64,000 nt of DNA from Crossaster papposus (GCA_037893245.1 JBAIAA010000440.1:186001-250000); one strand, 5' to 3'; positions 1 to 12,004 are shown, counted from the first letter of the stretch. Program-made: numbers and translations. The notes: a model not told the origin generated them from the letters alone.

Positions 1-1165
1 ATCTGCCGCTAGAGGGCGCTATAACAATTTATGACGTCACCGTTAACTTTTGTGTAGAGAGCAGCCTAGCCAGAGACTATCATCGTTGAAAGTAAGTTCA
101 TATCATTTTAAACTTTCAAATTATAAGGCACTTCCGGTTTGGACCGGAAGGAAGGGTCAGGTCATTGTAAAGGTTATACGAAATATGAAGACCCTGGATT
201 ATTCTATCAATTCCCGTTAAAATCTAAATCAGATCTTTTACAGTTGATTTTATATTGATTTTTAAAGATTAAATCTATAAATCATTAGTTGCTTGTAATC
301 TGATACTTGATGACGTCATCGTGACGTCATTAACATAAATCTCGAGAGTTGTCTGAACTTGTCTATTTAAAGCTAAAAAAAGAATTATATCTATAGCGGT
401 TGATTTTTCAGCAATCATTTAAGGTTTAAAGGTCTTTTCATTGTAACTTCCGGTCTAGTGACGTCATATTTTTTTCTCTCCGCCAACTTGTTCCTAACAT
501 GAAGCCGATTATACACACCAGATATAAAGTGATTTGGGCAAACTTCGCCACACACATCAACTGATTATTCGTTTTTAACAGTTTTCAACCTGCCGCTAGA
601 TGGCGCTGTAACATGTTATGACGTCACCGGCAATTTTGTTGAGAAGCACTACCTAGCCAGAGACTAACATCGTTGAAAGTAAGTTCATATTGTTTTCCAC
701 TTTCAAATAATAAGCCACTTCCGATTTGGACCGGAAGGAAGGGTCACGTGATTTTACGCACACGAGATAAAATGAAGATCCTCAATTATTCTATCGATTC
801 CCACAAACTTCAAGTTACGGTCATTCGCGGTTGATTTTGTATTGATTTTCAAAGATTAAATTATTAAAACTTTAAGATGACGTCACATGTCACGTGATGA
901 CGTCATGATGACATCCGAGTTTTAGGCACTAGCTCAGTATGAGTTCTGAGTATGTGCAAAGTTTCAATGACATTGAAGTCTGTTTAATGACAAAAGTGAC
1001 CGCCAGAATGAACGTGTACAAAGTCTATGCGATTTATGGCACAAGAACAAGAAGAAGAAGAAAAAATAAAACAAACAGAAGAAAAAGAAAGGCTTTTTCG
1101 CTGAAAGCGAAAAAGCCAACTAGAGATATGTCTGTTCAAGGAACAGAGCATATGGCTTTTTCGCA
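1..1165 (+). repeat. Composite repeat unit A0 (partial, left edge)
   Basis: Non-coding repeat cut by the window edge. It contains two rounds of the same block: a CTCF-like motif (3-21 and about 588-606), a CRE (TGACGTCA), a conserved stretch beginning near 'CATCGTTGAAAGTAAGTTC', and an inverted pair of ETS-type sites (CACTTCCGG and CCGGAAGG) at about 127-153 and 716-742. It ends with a stem-loop (GCTTTTTCGC paired with GCGAAAAAGC) near 1090-1115 and a second one (CTGTTC-loop-GAACAG) near 1130-1147. A 119-codon open frame across 939-1298 is lysine/arginine-rich only because it crosses the A-rich tract; I do not regard it as a gene. Confidence 0.8.
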
Positions 1166-2010
1166 TTTTTTTGTTGTATTGTTCATTACATTTATGATTT
1201 CATTTAATAAATTTCTTTACTTTAATTTTTTCAAAACTGCAAATTTTAAATTATTAATTGGATTATATCTCTCGCGGTTAATTTTCAGAAATGTTTAAAG
1301 GTTTTTTAATTGTAATTTTCGGTCTAGTGACGTCATTTTATTTTGTTTTTATCCGCCAACTTGTTCCTAACAAGATGCTGATTATAAATACCAATTATAA
1401 AGCGATTTGAGCAAACTTCGCCACGAAAATGAACTGATTATTCATTTTAAACATTTTTCAACCTGTCACTAGAGGGCGTTATAACAATTTATGACGTCAC
1501 CGGTAACTTTGTTTGTAGAGTGCAGGCTACCTAGAGACTATCATCGTTGAAAGTAAATTCATATCATTTTCAACTTTCAAATTATAAGGCACTTCCGGTT
1601 TGGACCGGAAGGAAGTGTCAGGTCTTTTTGCATGTAATACAAATTATGAAGACCATGATTAATCTATCAATTTCCTTAAAATTCTAAATCAGATCTCTTA
1701 TAGTTGATTTTATATTGATTTTCAAAGAATAAATTTAGAAATATTTGGTTGCTTGTAATCTGACACTTGATGACGTCATTGTGACGTAATTAACAGAAAC
1801 TCGAGATCAGTCTTAACTTTGCTATCTGAAGCAAAAATCTGGATTATATCTATAGCGGTTGATTTTTAAGCGACTTTTTAAAGTTTAAAGGATTTTGTAT
1901 TGTAACTTCCGGTTTGGTGACGTCATAAATATTTCTCCTTCCCAATGTAGTCTAAGCATGAAGCTGATTATATACACCGGTTATAAAGTTATTTCAGCAA
2001 ACTTCGCAAC

Positions 2011-2324
2011 CACTGACCTCTACACCTGGACGGATCATTGTCCATATTCTGCTGTGCTAACACTTGAAGTCGGCGCGAACTGGAAGTGCAACATGGCGGA
2101 CCCGAGACGTCACTGCTGTGAGCCAATGAAATGTCCAGGTGTAGAGGTTAGTGGATTTACTCTGTACGTTTTGTATTTATAAACATTACGTAATACGTAT
2201 CGTACCAACACCTAGACATTTCATTGGCTCACAGAGTGACGTCGTGGGTCCGCCATGTTGCACTTCTCCGCATGCCGACTTCAAAATAGAACAATGATGA
2301 TCTGTCCATGTATAGAGGTCAGTG
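2011..2324. mobile_element. Nested hAT-type MITE with 8-bp target duplication
   Basis: The ends are inverted: CACTGACCTCTACACCTGG on the left and the complement of CACTGACCTCTATACATGG on the right. Inversion continues into the interior, including a block around 'AACATGGCGGACCC' and one around 'GAGCCAATGAAATGTC', so the element is close to a hairpin. It is flanked by the exact 8-bp direct repeat TTCGCAAC (2003-2010 and 2325-2332). Sister repeat units without the insert read straight through this site. An 8-bp duplication and a terminus with A2 and G5 fit the hAT superfamily; no transposase is present, so it is non-autonomous. Confidence 0.8.
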
Positions 2325-2790
2325 TTCGCAACACACATCAACAGATTAATCATTTTAACCATTTTCAACCTGCCGCTAGAGGGCGCTATAACATGTTATG
2401 ACGTCGCCGGAATTTTTTTGAAAAGTTTATTCTAGCCAGACAATAACATCGTTAAAAGTAAGTTCATATCATTTTTCACTTTCAAATTATAAGGCACTTC
2501 CGGTTTTGACCGGAAGGAAGGGTCACGTGATTTCACACACAGAAGATAAAATGAAGATCCTGGATTATTCTATTAATAATTGCCACAAAATTCAAGTTTC
2601 GGTCTTTTGCGGTTGATGTTTTATTGATTTTCAAAGATTCAATCAATTGCACCTTTAATATAAGGTCACGTGGCCCTGATGACGTCTTCCTCGTGGTGTC
2701 TGTCGGTGAGACTGGAGTTCACTATTGGGTCTTCACCTGGGTCAAGTTTATGGGAATACGACTTTGTTTTTCCGTTAAAAGTGCTTTGAA

Positions 2791-3189
2791 TTGTGCAAGC
2801 AACGTTTACAAAGTCTACGGGGTTGGATTCTGCGTAGCCGAAAGCGTGTTTACCTACCTGTCGTACGCGGCGCCCTTCCCCATGGGCAATTTGATGACGT
2901 CATCCTGTTTCACAGTTTGGCGGCTAGTGTCCTCTTGGGTAAGCGTACATGTGCTTGCACGAACGATGTCAGTGGTGATACATTCGCTCAATACATAATA
3001 CCTTATCAGTGTATACGTACATGTACTAGCATGTATATTATACGTGTGCCATGCACACGTAAGGGGTCAATGCTTTTTACACCTAGGCCAAAACGATTAC
3101 ATTCCAAGGGTGCCGCAGGGTATGTTCAAGTTCGTTTTTTGCCCCAAAACACAGGGAAGTTCGAGAACTACTTGTACATTAACCTTTAG
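2791..3189 (+). other. Repeated open segment of the composite unit (copy 1, 132 codons)
   Basis: Open for 132 codons and recurring at 12467-12865, 14980-15258 and 17308-17718. A second frame over the same DNA is also open (2624-2998), and the copy at 14980 loses this frame after about 66 codons. No known domain, signal peptide or membrane segment is apparent. The simplest reading is GC-richer non-coding sequence with few stops; a short retroelement-derived peptide is not excluded. Confidence 0.3.
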
Positions 3190-3880
3190 AGCAAAAATCA
3201 AGATTGTATCTGTCAGGTTTAATTTTTTAGGAATTTTCAAAGGAAAAGGAGTCTTTTCATTCTAACTTCCGGTCTGGTGACGTCATAATTTTTTCTTCCC
3301 GTCAACTTGTTCCTAGCATGAAGCTGATTAAATACACCGGTTATAAAGTGATTTCAGCAAACTTCGCCACACACATCAACAGATTATTCATTTTAACAAT
3401 TTTTCAAACTGCCACTAGAGGGCGCTATAACATGTTATAACGTCACCAATATTTTTTTTGAAAAATACATTGTAGCCAGACACTAACATCGTTGAAAGTA
3501 AGTTCATATCATTTTTCACTTTTAAATTATGAGGCACTTCCGGTTTAGACCGGAAGGAAGGGTCACGTGATTTTACGCACACGAGATAAAATTAAGATCC
3601 TGGATTATTCTATCGATTGCCACAAAAATTTAGTTTCGGTCTTTTGCGGTTGATTTGTTATTGAATTTCAAATATTAAATCAATTACACCTTTAAGATGA
3701 CGTCACGTGACCCCTGATGACGTCACCATGACGTATTTCTGCGAGACACGAGTTCACTATAGGGTTTTCACCTGGGTTAAGTTTTATGTAAATACGACTT
3801 TGTTTTCTATTAAAAGTGACGGGCAGAAAAAACGTGTACAAAGTCTATGGGGTTTAGGTTACTAAAAGAAAAGAAAACTA

Positions 3881-4009
3881 GAGATATGTCTGTTCAAGGA
3901 ACAGAGCATATGGCTTTTTCGCATTTTTGGCTTTTTCGCAAATGCGAAAAAGCCTTTGTTTTTGTTCTGATTTTTTTTTTTCTTTTTTTTTCTTCTTTTT
4001 TTCTTCTTT
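3881..4009. repeat. Centre of inverted pair A1/A2 with stem-loops
   Basis: Spacer between two composite units in opposite orientation. It holds the stem-loop CTGTTC-AAG-GAACAG (about 3889-3903), a GCTTTTTCGC/GCGAAAAAGC stem-loop (about 3930-3955), the motif TTTGTTTTTGTTCTGA and a T/C-rich tract. The flanking motif AACGTGTACAAAGTCTATGG occurs at about 3831 and, inverted, at about 4025-4044. Confidence 0.75.
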
Positions 4010-5380
4010 TAGTAACCTAAACCCCATAGACTTTGTACACGTTTTTTTGCACAAGTACTTTTACCAGAAAACAAAGTCGTATTTCCATAAAACTTAACCC
4101 AGGTGAAGACCCTATAGTGAACTCGTGTCTCCCAGAAATACGTCATGGTGACGTCATCAGGGGTCACGTGACGTCATCTTAAATGTGTAATTGATTTAAT
4201 CTTTGAAATTCAATAACAAATCAACCGCAAAAGACCGAAACTAAATTTTTGTGGCAATAGATAGAATAATCCAGGATCTTAATTTTATCTCGTGTGCGTG
4301 AAATCACGTGACCCTTCCTCCCGGTCTAAACCGGAAGTGCCTTATAATTTAAAAGTGATAAATGATATGAACTTACTTTCAACGATGTTAGTGTCTGGCT
4401 AGATTGTATTTTTCAAAAAAAATACCGGCGACGTCATAACATGTTATAGCGCCCTCTAGCGGCAGGTTGAAAAATGGTTAAAATGAATATTCGGTTGATG
4501 TGTGTAGCGAAGTTTGCTGAAATAACTTTATAACCAATGTATATAATCAGCTTGATGCTAAGACCATATTGGGAAGGGGAAATATTTATGACGTCACCAA
4601 ACCGGAAGTTACAATGAAAAATCCTTTAAACCTTTAAAAATTGCTTAAAAATCAACCGGGATAGTTATAATCCAGATTTTTGCTTCAAATAGCAAAGTTA
4701 AGACAGCTCTCGAGCTTTCTGTTAATTACGTCACGATGACGTCATCAAGTGTCAAATTACAATCAACCCAATATTTCTATATATAATCTTTGAAATTCAA
4801 TATAAAATCAACTGTAAGAGATCTGATTTAGATTTTTAAGGGAATTGATAGACTAATCCATGGTCTTCATAATTTGTATTGGATGCAAAAAGACCCGACC
4901 CTTCCTTCCGGTCCAAACCGAAAGTGCCTTATAATTTAAAAATGGAAAACGATGTGAACTTACTTTCAACGATGTTAGGCGCTGGCTAGGTTGTAAGTAA
5001 CAAGAAAGTTAATGGTGACTTCATAAAATGTTATAGCGCCCTCTAGCGGCATGTTGACAAATGTTACATCATATTACGATTATATTTAAATTATTACGTT
5101 TTAAGACCTTTAAGCCATATCTCAGCAACGGAACGTGCTAACATAACACATCTGTTTGTATTGTTAGGTGATGGATAGTTGCACAAAAGGTTCACAAACG
5201 TGTGACGTCATCGTTTTAATCAGTTTGAATTCATTTTAATCTGTTTAAATTAACTTAAATTCGTTTTCAATGATTTTAAATTGTTTTGATGGTATAAAAG
5301 TTCAATTTTTGAAAAATTTAATCTAAAAAATTGCGATTGCGAAAAAGCCCTATGTTCTGTTCCTCGAACAGACGTAGTTA
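4010..5380 (-). repeat. Composite repeat unit A2 (inverted, short form)
   Basis: Reverse-complement copy of the composite unit: inverted CTCF-like motifs at 4447-4465 and about 5033-5051 and ETS pairs near 4313-4345 and 4900-4930. It then runs into the AT-rich leader also seen at 13690-13970. It lacks the third sub-block and the open segment found in units A1, A3, A4 and A5. Together with A1 it forms a large imperfect palindrome. Confidence 0.8.
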
Positions 5381-5600
5381 GCTGTTTCGGCACTACAGCC
5401 GAAACAGCTATTGTATTCCTTCTGATTTTTTTTTTTTTTTAGCTGTTTCGGTTTTTCACCGAAACAGCTTTTGTTTTCGTTAAAGTTTTTTTTTTTCTTT
5501 TTAGCTGTTTCGGTTTTTCACCGAAACAGCTTTTGTTTTCGTTAAAGTTTTTTTAGCTGTTTCGGTTTTTCACCGAAACAGCTTTTGTTTTCGTTAAAGT
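5381..5600. repeat. Four tandem stem-loops, AGCTGTTTCGG type
   Basis: Four copies of an 11-bp stem (AGCTGTTTCGG paired with CCGAAACAGCT). The first has a short loop around CACTACAG and three have the loop TTTTTCA. Each is followed by TTTTGTTTTCGTTAAAG or a variant and a T-run. The layout mirrors the GGCTTTTTCGC stem-loops at 20549-21050, with a different but still fully paired stem. Confidence 0.85.
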
Positions 5601-6300
5601 TTTTTTTTTTTTTCTTTTTTTTTTCCACTTTCAGACTTTTTCCCATAGGATTTGTACACGTTTTTTCAGCCAATACACTTTGACACTTTGGTAAATCCGA
5701 TGGACTTGAGACTTGGCATATACTTAGACAACCACCCAAGGACGGTCCTAGAAGAAATTCGTCGCGATTACGTCATTCAAGGTCACGTGACTTCGCGTTA
5801 AAGGTGAAATTTTCCCCATAGGTTTTGTACACGTTTTTCTTCAGACTGTTGAATTTGACACTTTGGTAAATCCGACCGACTTGAAACTTGCCATACACTC
5901 AGAACAGTACCACCAGATGTTTCTGAAAGAAATTCAGCACGATTGCGTTATTCAAGGTCACGTGACGTCAAGTTAAAGGTTTAATTTGTCCCCCATAGGT
6001 TTTGTACACGTTTTTCTTTAGACTATTGACTTTGACACTTAGTAAATCCGATCGACTTGAGACTTGGCACACACATAGACCACTATCCACAGACAGTCGT
6101 TGGAGAAATTTGGCACGATTACGTCATTCAAGGTCACGGGGCGTCACGTTAAAGGTTCAATTTTCCCCCATAGGTTTTGTACACGTTTTTCTTTAGACTA
6201 TTGACTTTGACACTAGTAAATCTGATCGACTTGAGACTTGGCACACACAAAAAACCACCACATACACATTGAAAGTAGCTTTAGACACTCGAAACAGCTC

Positions 6301-6327
6301 TGTGTTTGTCCACAAACACATGTCTAG
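6301..6327 (+). repeat. Unit terminus 1: stem-loop + TGT + CTAG
   Basis: Perfect stem-loop TGTGTTTGTCCACAAACACA (6301-6320), then TGT and CTAG (6324-6327), then a T-run. Resembles a Helitron 3' end. Confidence 0.7.
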
Positions 6328-6851
6328 TTTTTTTTTCTTTTTTTTTTCCACTTTCAGACTTTTCCCCATAGGATTTGTACACGTTTTTTCAGCCATTACA
6401 CTTTGACACTTTGATAAATCAGATCGACTTGAGACTTGGTATACATTTAGACAACCACCCAAAGACGGTCCTAGAAGAAATTCGTCGCGATTACGTCATT
6501 CAAGGTCACGTGACTTCGCGTCAAAGGTGAAATTTTTCCCATAGGTTTTGTACACGTTTTTCTTCAGACTATTGACTTTGGCACTTTCGTACATCCGATC
6601 GACTTGAGACTTGGCATACCTTTAGAACATCACTCATATATGGTTCTGGAAGAAATTCGGCACGATTGCGTCATTCAAGGTCACGTGACGTCACGTTAAA
6701 GGTTCAATTTGTCCCCCATAGGTTTTGTACACGTTTTTCTTTAGACTATTGACTTTGACATTTTCGTAAATTTGATCGACTTGAGACTTGGCACACACAT
6801 AGACCACCACACACACATATTGAAAATAATGTAAGACACTCGAAACAGCTC

Positions 6852-6878
6852 TGTGTTTGTCCACAAACACATGTCTAG
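6852..6878 (+). repeat. Unit terminus 2: stem-loop + TGT + CTAG
   Basis: Same perfect stem-loop (6852-6871) and CTAG (6875-6878) followed by T. Confidence 0.7.
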
Positions 6879-7569
6879 TTTTTCTTTTTTTTTTTTTTTT
6901 TTTTCAGATTTTTCTTCATAGGATTTGCACACGTTTGTTCAGACAGGGCACTTTGACACTTTGGGAAATCCGATCGACTTGAAACTTGGCATACATTTAG
7001 ACAACCACCCAAGGACGGTCCTAAAAGAAATTTGTCACGATTACGTAGTTCAAGGTCACGTTACCTCACGTTAAAGGTGAAAATTTCCCCATAGGTTTTG
7101 TACACGTTTTTCTTCAGACTATTGACTTTGGCACTTCGGTAAATCCGACCGACTTGAAACTTGGCATACACTTAGAACACCACCCCCAGATGTTTCTGAA
7201 AGAAATTCGGCACGATTGCGTCATTCAAGGTCACGTGACGTCACATTAAAGGTTCACATTTTTCTCCCATTGGTTTTGTACACGTTTTTCTTTAGACTAT
7301 TGACTTTGACACTTTAGTAAATCCGATCGACTTGAGACTTGGCACACACTTAGACCACCATCCACAGACGGCCCTAGAATAAATTCGGCACGATTACGTC
7401 ATTCAAGGTCACGGGGCGTCACGTTAAAGTTTCTATTTTTTCCCCATAGGTTTTGTACACGTTTTTCTTTAGACTATTGCCTTTGACACTTTAGTAAATC
7501 TGATCGACTTGAGACTTGGCACACACACAAGCCCATCACACACATATTGAAAGACACTCGAAACAGCTC

Positions 7570-7596
7570 TGTGTTTGTCCACAAACACATGTCTAG
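7570..7596 (+). repeat. Unit terminus 3: stem-loop + TGT + CTAG
   Basis: Same perfect stem-loop (7570-7589) and CTAG (7593-7596) followed by a T-run. Confidence 0.7.
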
Positions 7597-7896
7597 TTTT
7601 TTTTTTTTCTCCTTCAGACTCTTCTCCATAGGGTTTGTACACGTTTTTTCTTCAGCCAATACACTTTGGCACTTTGGTAAATCCGATCGACTTGAGACTT
7701 GGCATACATTTAGACAACCACCCACAGATGGTCCTAGAAGAAATTCGTCATGATTACGTCATTCGTGGTCACGTGACGTCACGTTAAAGGTGCAATTTTT
7801 CCCCATAGGATTTGTACACGTTTTTCTTCAGAATATTTAATTTGAAACTTCGGTAAATCCGATCGACTTGAGACTTAAGACACACCTCGACCACCA

Positions 7897-9240
7897 TCCC
7901 CAGAGGGGTCAAAAGAAAAATCGTCATGATGACGTCATCGTGGGTCATTTGACGTCACATTAAATGTGCAGTTTATAAGACCCTCTATCTCTGGAAGTAC
8001 AGGCCCGATTGGGGACAAACTTGATATGCAAGTATCCTGGGATGTGTTATAGACGATAATTAAGATGACATTACGATGACGTCACCGGGTGTCATGTGAC
8101 GTCACATTAAAGGGGCAGTTTTCCCTATAGGTTTTGTACACGTTTTTCGTCAGACTATTGAATTTGACACTTTGGTAAATCCAATCGACTCGAGACTTAG
8201 TACACACCTCGACCACCATCTCTAGGAGGGCCACAAGGATAATCGTCATGATGACGTCATCGTGGGTCATGTGACGTCACTTTAAAGGTGTAGTTTTTAA
8301 GACCATCTATCTCTGGAAGTAAAGGTCTGATTGGGGTCAAACTTGGTATGCAAGTATTCCAGGATGTGTTATAGAGGGAAATTAAGATAACGTCATGACG
8401 ACATCATCGTGGGCCATGTGACGTCACATTAAAGGTGAGTTTTCCCATTAGGATTTGAACACGTTTTTTCAACTAATATATCTTTGACACTTTGGTAAAT
8501 CCGATCGACTTCAGACTTGGCTAGCTACTCTTAGCATACTACCCACGGATGATTCTAGAAGAAATTCGTCACGATTACGTCATTCATGGTCACGTGACGT
8601 CACGTTAAAGGTTCAGTTTTCCCCATAGGTTTTGTACACGTTTTCATCAAGACTATTGACTTCGACACTTTAGTAAATCCGATTGACCTAAAAGTTAGCG
8701 CACACCTCAACCACCAACCTCAGAAGGGCCAATATGAAAATCGCCATGATGACGTCATCGGGGGTCATGTGACGTCACATTAAAGGTTCAGTTCTTAGGA
8801 CCCTCTATCTCTGGAAGTACAAGTCCGATTAGTGTCAAACTTGGTATACAGGTATTCCGGGATGTGTTATATACGAAAATTAAGGTGACGTCATAATGAC
8901 GTCATGTGACGTCACATTAAAGGTGTAGTTTTCCCCATATGATTTGTACACGTTTTTTCACCCGATATATACATCCGATCGACTCCAGACTTAGCACACA
9001 CCTCGACCACCATACCCATGAGGGCCAAGGGAAACATCGTCATGATGACGTCCTCGTGGGTCATGTGACGTCACATTAAAGGGGGAGATTTTAGGACCCT
9101 CTATCTCTGGAAGTACAAGTCTGATTGGGGTCAAACTTGGTATGCAAGTATTCCAGAATGTGTTATATACGAAAATTAAGATGACATCATGATGACATCA
9201 TCGGGTGTCATGTGACGTCATATTAAAGGTGTAGTTTTCC
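7897..9240 (+). repeat. Longer monomer variant inside the array
   Basis: Within the longest higher-order unit, monomers of about 310 bp alternate with ordinary ones. They add a module reading 'CCTCTATCTCTGGAAGTA', then a GATTGGGGTCAAACTTGG-type stretch and GATGTGTTATA. The module starts near 7980, 8300, 8810 and 9097. It is absent from the other higher-order units. Confidence 0.7.
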
Positions 9241-9375
9241 CCAAAGGATTTGTACACGTTTTTTGTCAACCAATATATCTTTGGCACTTGGGTAAATCAG
9301 ATTGACTTCAGCTTTGCGACACACTTAGACCACCACCCACTTATTACAAAACAAATTAGAAATCCGAAACAGCTC

Positions 9376-9402
9376 TGTGTTTGTCCACAAACACATTTCT
9401 AG
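9376..9402 (+). repeat. Unit terminus 4: stem-loop + CTAG
   Basis: Stem-loop 9376-9395, then TTT and CTAG (9399-9402), repeated again as TTCTAG at 9403-9408. Confidence 0.65.
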
Positions 9403-10102
9403 TTCTAGTTTTTTTTTTTTTCTCCTTTTTCAGACTTTTCTCCATAGGATTTGCACACGTTTGTTCAGACAGGGCACTTTGACACTTTGGTAAATCCGAT
9501 CGACTTGAGACTTGGCATACATTTAGACAACCACCCAAGGACGGCCCTAGAAGAAATTCGTTGCGATTACGTCATTCAAGGTCACGTGACCTCACGTTAA
9601 AGGTGAAAATTTTCCCATAGGTTTTGTACACGTTTTTCTTCAGACTATTGACTTTGGCACTTCAGTAAATTCGACCGACTTGAAACTTGGCATACACTTA
9701 GAACACCACCCCCAGATGTTTCTGAAAGAAAATTGGCACGATTGCGTGATTCAAGGTCACGTGACGTCACATTAAAGGTTCACATTTTTCTCCCATTGGT
9801 TTTGTACACGTTTTTCTTTAGACTATTGACTTTGACACTTTAGTAAATCCGATCGACTTGAGACTTGACACACACTTAGACCACCATCCACACACGGCCC
9901 TAGAAGAAATTCGGCACGATTACGTCATTCAAGGTCACGGGGCGTCACGTTAATGTTTCATTTTTTCCCATAGGTTTTGTACACGTTTTTCTTTAGACTA
10001 TTGCCTTTGACACTTTAGTAAATCTGATCGACTTGAGACTTGGCACACACAAAAGACCACCACACACATATTGAAAGTAATTTTAGACACTCGAAACAGC
10101 TC

Positions 10103-10129
10103 CGTGTTTGTCCACAAACACATGTCTAG
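10103..10129 (+). repeat. Unit terminus 5: stem-loop + TGT + CTAG
   Basis: Stem-loop 10103-10122 with one outer mismatch, CTAG at 10126-10129 followed by T. Confidence 0.65.
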
Positions 10130-10821
10130 TTGTTTTTGTTTTTTTTCCACTTTCAGACTTTTTCCCATAGGATTTGTACACGTTTTTTCAGCCAATACAC
10201 TTTGACACTTTGGTAAATCCGATCGACTTGAGACTTGGCATACACTTAGACAACCACCCAAGGACGGTCCTAGAAGAAATTCGTCGCGATTACGTCATTC
10301 AAGGTCACGTGACTTCGCGTTAAAGGTCAAATTTTCCCAATAGGTTTTGTACACGTTTTTCCTCAGACTATTAAATTTGACACTTTGGTAAATCCAACCG
10401 ACTTGAAACTTGCCATATACTCAGAACACCACCACCAGATGTTTCTGAAAGAAATTCAGCACGATTGCGTCATTCAAGGTCACGTGACGTCAAGTTAAAG
10501 GTTTAATTTGTCCCCCATAGGTTTTGTACACGTTTTTCTTTAGACTATTGACTTTGACACTTAGTAAATCCGATCGACTTGAGACTTGGCACACACATAG
10601 ACCACTATCCACAGACGGTCGTAGGAGAAATTTGGCACGATTACGTCATTCAAGGTCACGGGGCGTCACGTTAAAGGTTCAATTTTCCCCCATAGGTTTT
10701 GTACACTTTTTTCTTTAGACTATTGACTTTGACACTAGTAAATCTGATCGACTTGAGACTTGGCACACACAAAAGACCACACATACACATTGAAAGTAAC
10801 TTTGGACACTCGAAACAGCTC

Positions 10822-10848
10822 TGTGTTTGTCCACAGACACATGTCTAG
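10822..10848 (+). repeat. Unit terminus 6: stem-loop + CTAG at the array end
   Basis: Stem-loop 10822-10841 with one mismatch, CTAG at 10845-10848. The satellite array stops exactly here and unit A3 begins with T. Confidence 0.7.
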
Positions 10849-11690
10849 TTTTGTTGTATTGTTCATTACATTTATGATTTCATTTAATAAATTTCTTTAC
10901 TTTAATTTTTTCAAAACTGCAAATTTTAAATTATTAATTGGATTATATCTCTCGCGGTTAATTTTCAGAAATGTTTAAAGGTTTTTTAATTGTAATTTCC
11001 GGTCTAGTGACGTCATTTTATTTTGTTTTTATCCGCCAACTTGTTCCTAACAAGATGCTGATTATAAATACCAATTATAAAGCGATTTGAGCAAACTTCG
11101 CCACGAAAATGAACTGATTATTCATTTTAAACATTTTTCAACCTGTCACTAGAGGGCGTTATAACAATTTATGACGTCACCGGTAACTTTGTTTGTAGAG
11201 TGCAGGCTACCTAGAGACTATCATCGTTGAAAGTAAATTCATATCATTTTCAACTTTCAAATTATAAGGCACTTCCGGTTTGGACCGGAAGGAAGTGTCA
11301 GGTCTTTTTGCATGTAATACAAATTATGAAGACCATGATTAATCTATCAATTTCCTTAAAAATCTAAATCAGATCTCTTATAGTTGATTTTATATTGATT
11401 TTCAAAGAATAAATTTAGAAATATTTGGTTGCTTGTAATCTGACACTTGATGACGTCATTGTGACGTAATTAACAGAAACTCGAGATCAGTCTTAACTTT
11501 GCTATCTGAAGCAAAAATCTGGATTATATCTATAGCGGTTGATTTTTAAGCAACTTTTTAAAGTTTAAAGGATTTTGTATTGTAACTTCCGGTTTGGTGA
11601 CGTCATAAATATTTCTCCTTCCCAATGTGGTCTAAGCATGAAGCTGATTATATACACCGGTTATAAAGTTATTTCAGCAAACTTCGCAAC

Positions 11691-12004
11691 CACTGACCTC
11701 TACACCTGGACGGATCATTGTCCATATTCTGCTGTGCTAACACTTGAAGTCGGCGCGAACTGGAAGTGCAACATGGCGGACCCGAGACGTCACTGCTGTG
11801 AGCCAATGAAATGTCCAGGTGTAGAGGTTAGTGGATTTACTCTGTACGTTTTGTATTTATAAACATTACGTAATACGTATCGTACCAACACCTAGACATT
11901 TCATTGGCTCACAGAGTGACGTCGTGGGTCCGCCATGTTGCACTTCTCCGCATGCCGACTTTAAAATAGAACAATGATGATCTGTCCATGTATAGAGGTC
12001 AGTG
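11691..12004. mobile_element. Second copy of the hAT-type MITE
   Basis: Same insertion as at 2011-2324, carried along by the segmental duplication. The left 8-bp repeat is TTCGCAAC (11683-11690); the right one has decayed to TTTGCAAC (12005-12012). Confidence 0.8.

Larger units (their letters stand above)
1166..3880 (+). repeat. Composite repeat unit A1
   Basis: About 2.7 kb unit containing CTCF-like motifs near 1464, 2370 and 3409, ETS pairs near 1585, 2491 and 3534, several CREs and CACGTG boxes, an open segment at 2791-3189 and a nested MITE (2011-2324). It closes with the motif AACGTGTACAAAGTCTATGG and an A/G-rich tract. The whole unit is repeated almost unchanged at 10849-13550 (offset 9680 falling to 9675 after small indels). 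No protein function is recognised. Confidence 0.85.
5615..10848 (+). repeat. Satellite array of about 180-200 bp monomers in higher-order units
   Basis: About 25 monomers, each with 'CCCATAGGTTTTGTACACG', 'CTTTGACACTTTGGTAAATC', 'CGACTTGAGACTTGGCA', 'GAAATTCGGCACGATTACG' and a CACGTGAC/GACGTCACGTTAAAGG stretch. Monomers group into units of about 0.5-0.75 kb (one longer, 7605-9402). Each group begins after a T-rich tract with a TTTCAGACT leader and closes with a stem-loop plus CTAG. Open frames here, for example 5542-5739 minus and 7474-7725 minus, are by-products of the monomer and show no domain. Confidence 0.85.

Noticed and set aside
939..1298. 119-codon basic protein
   Set aside because: Crosses a stem-loop and A-rich tract in a repeat unit; not kept in sister units.
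1895..2182. 95-codon frame repeated at 11575-11862
   Set aside because: Spans the border of the nested MITE, and its duplicate arises from the segmental duplication; no independent support.
5542..10261. Family of small minus-strand frames beginning MGGCL
   Set aside because: Monomer-derived; each is broken by T-runs translated as poly-Lys, and lengths vary with the repeat.
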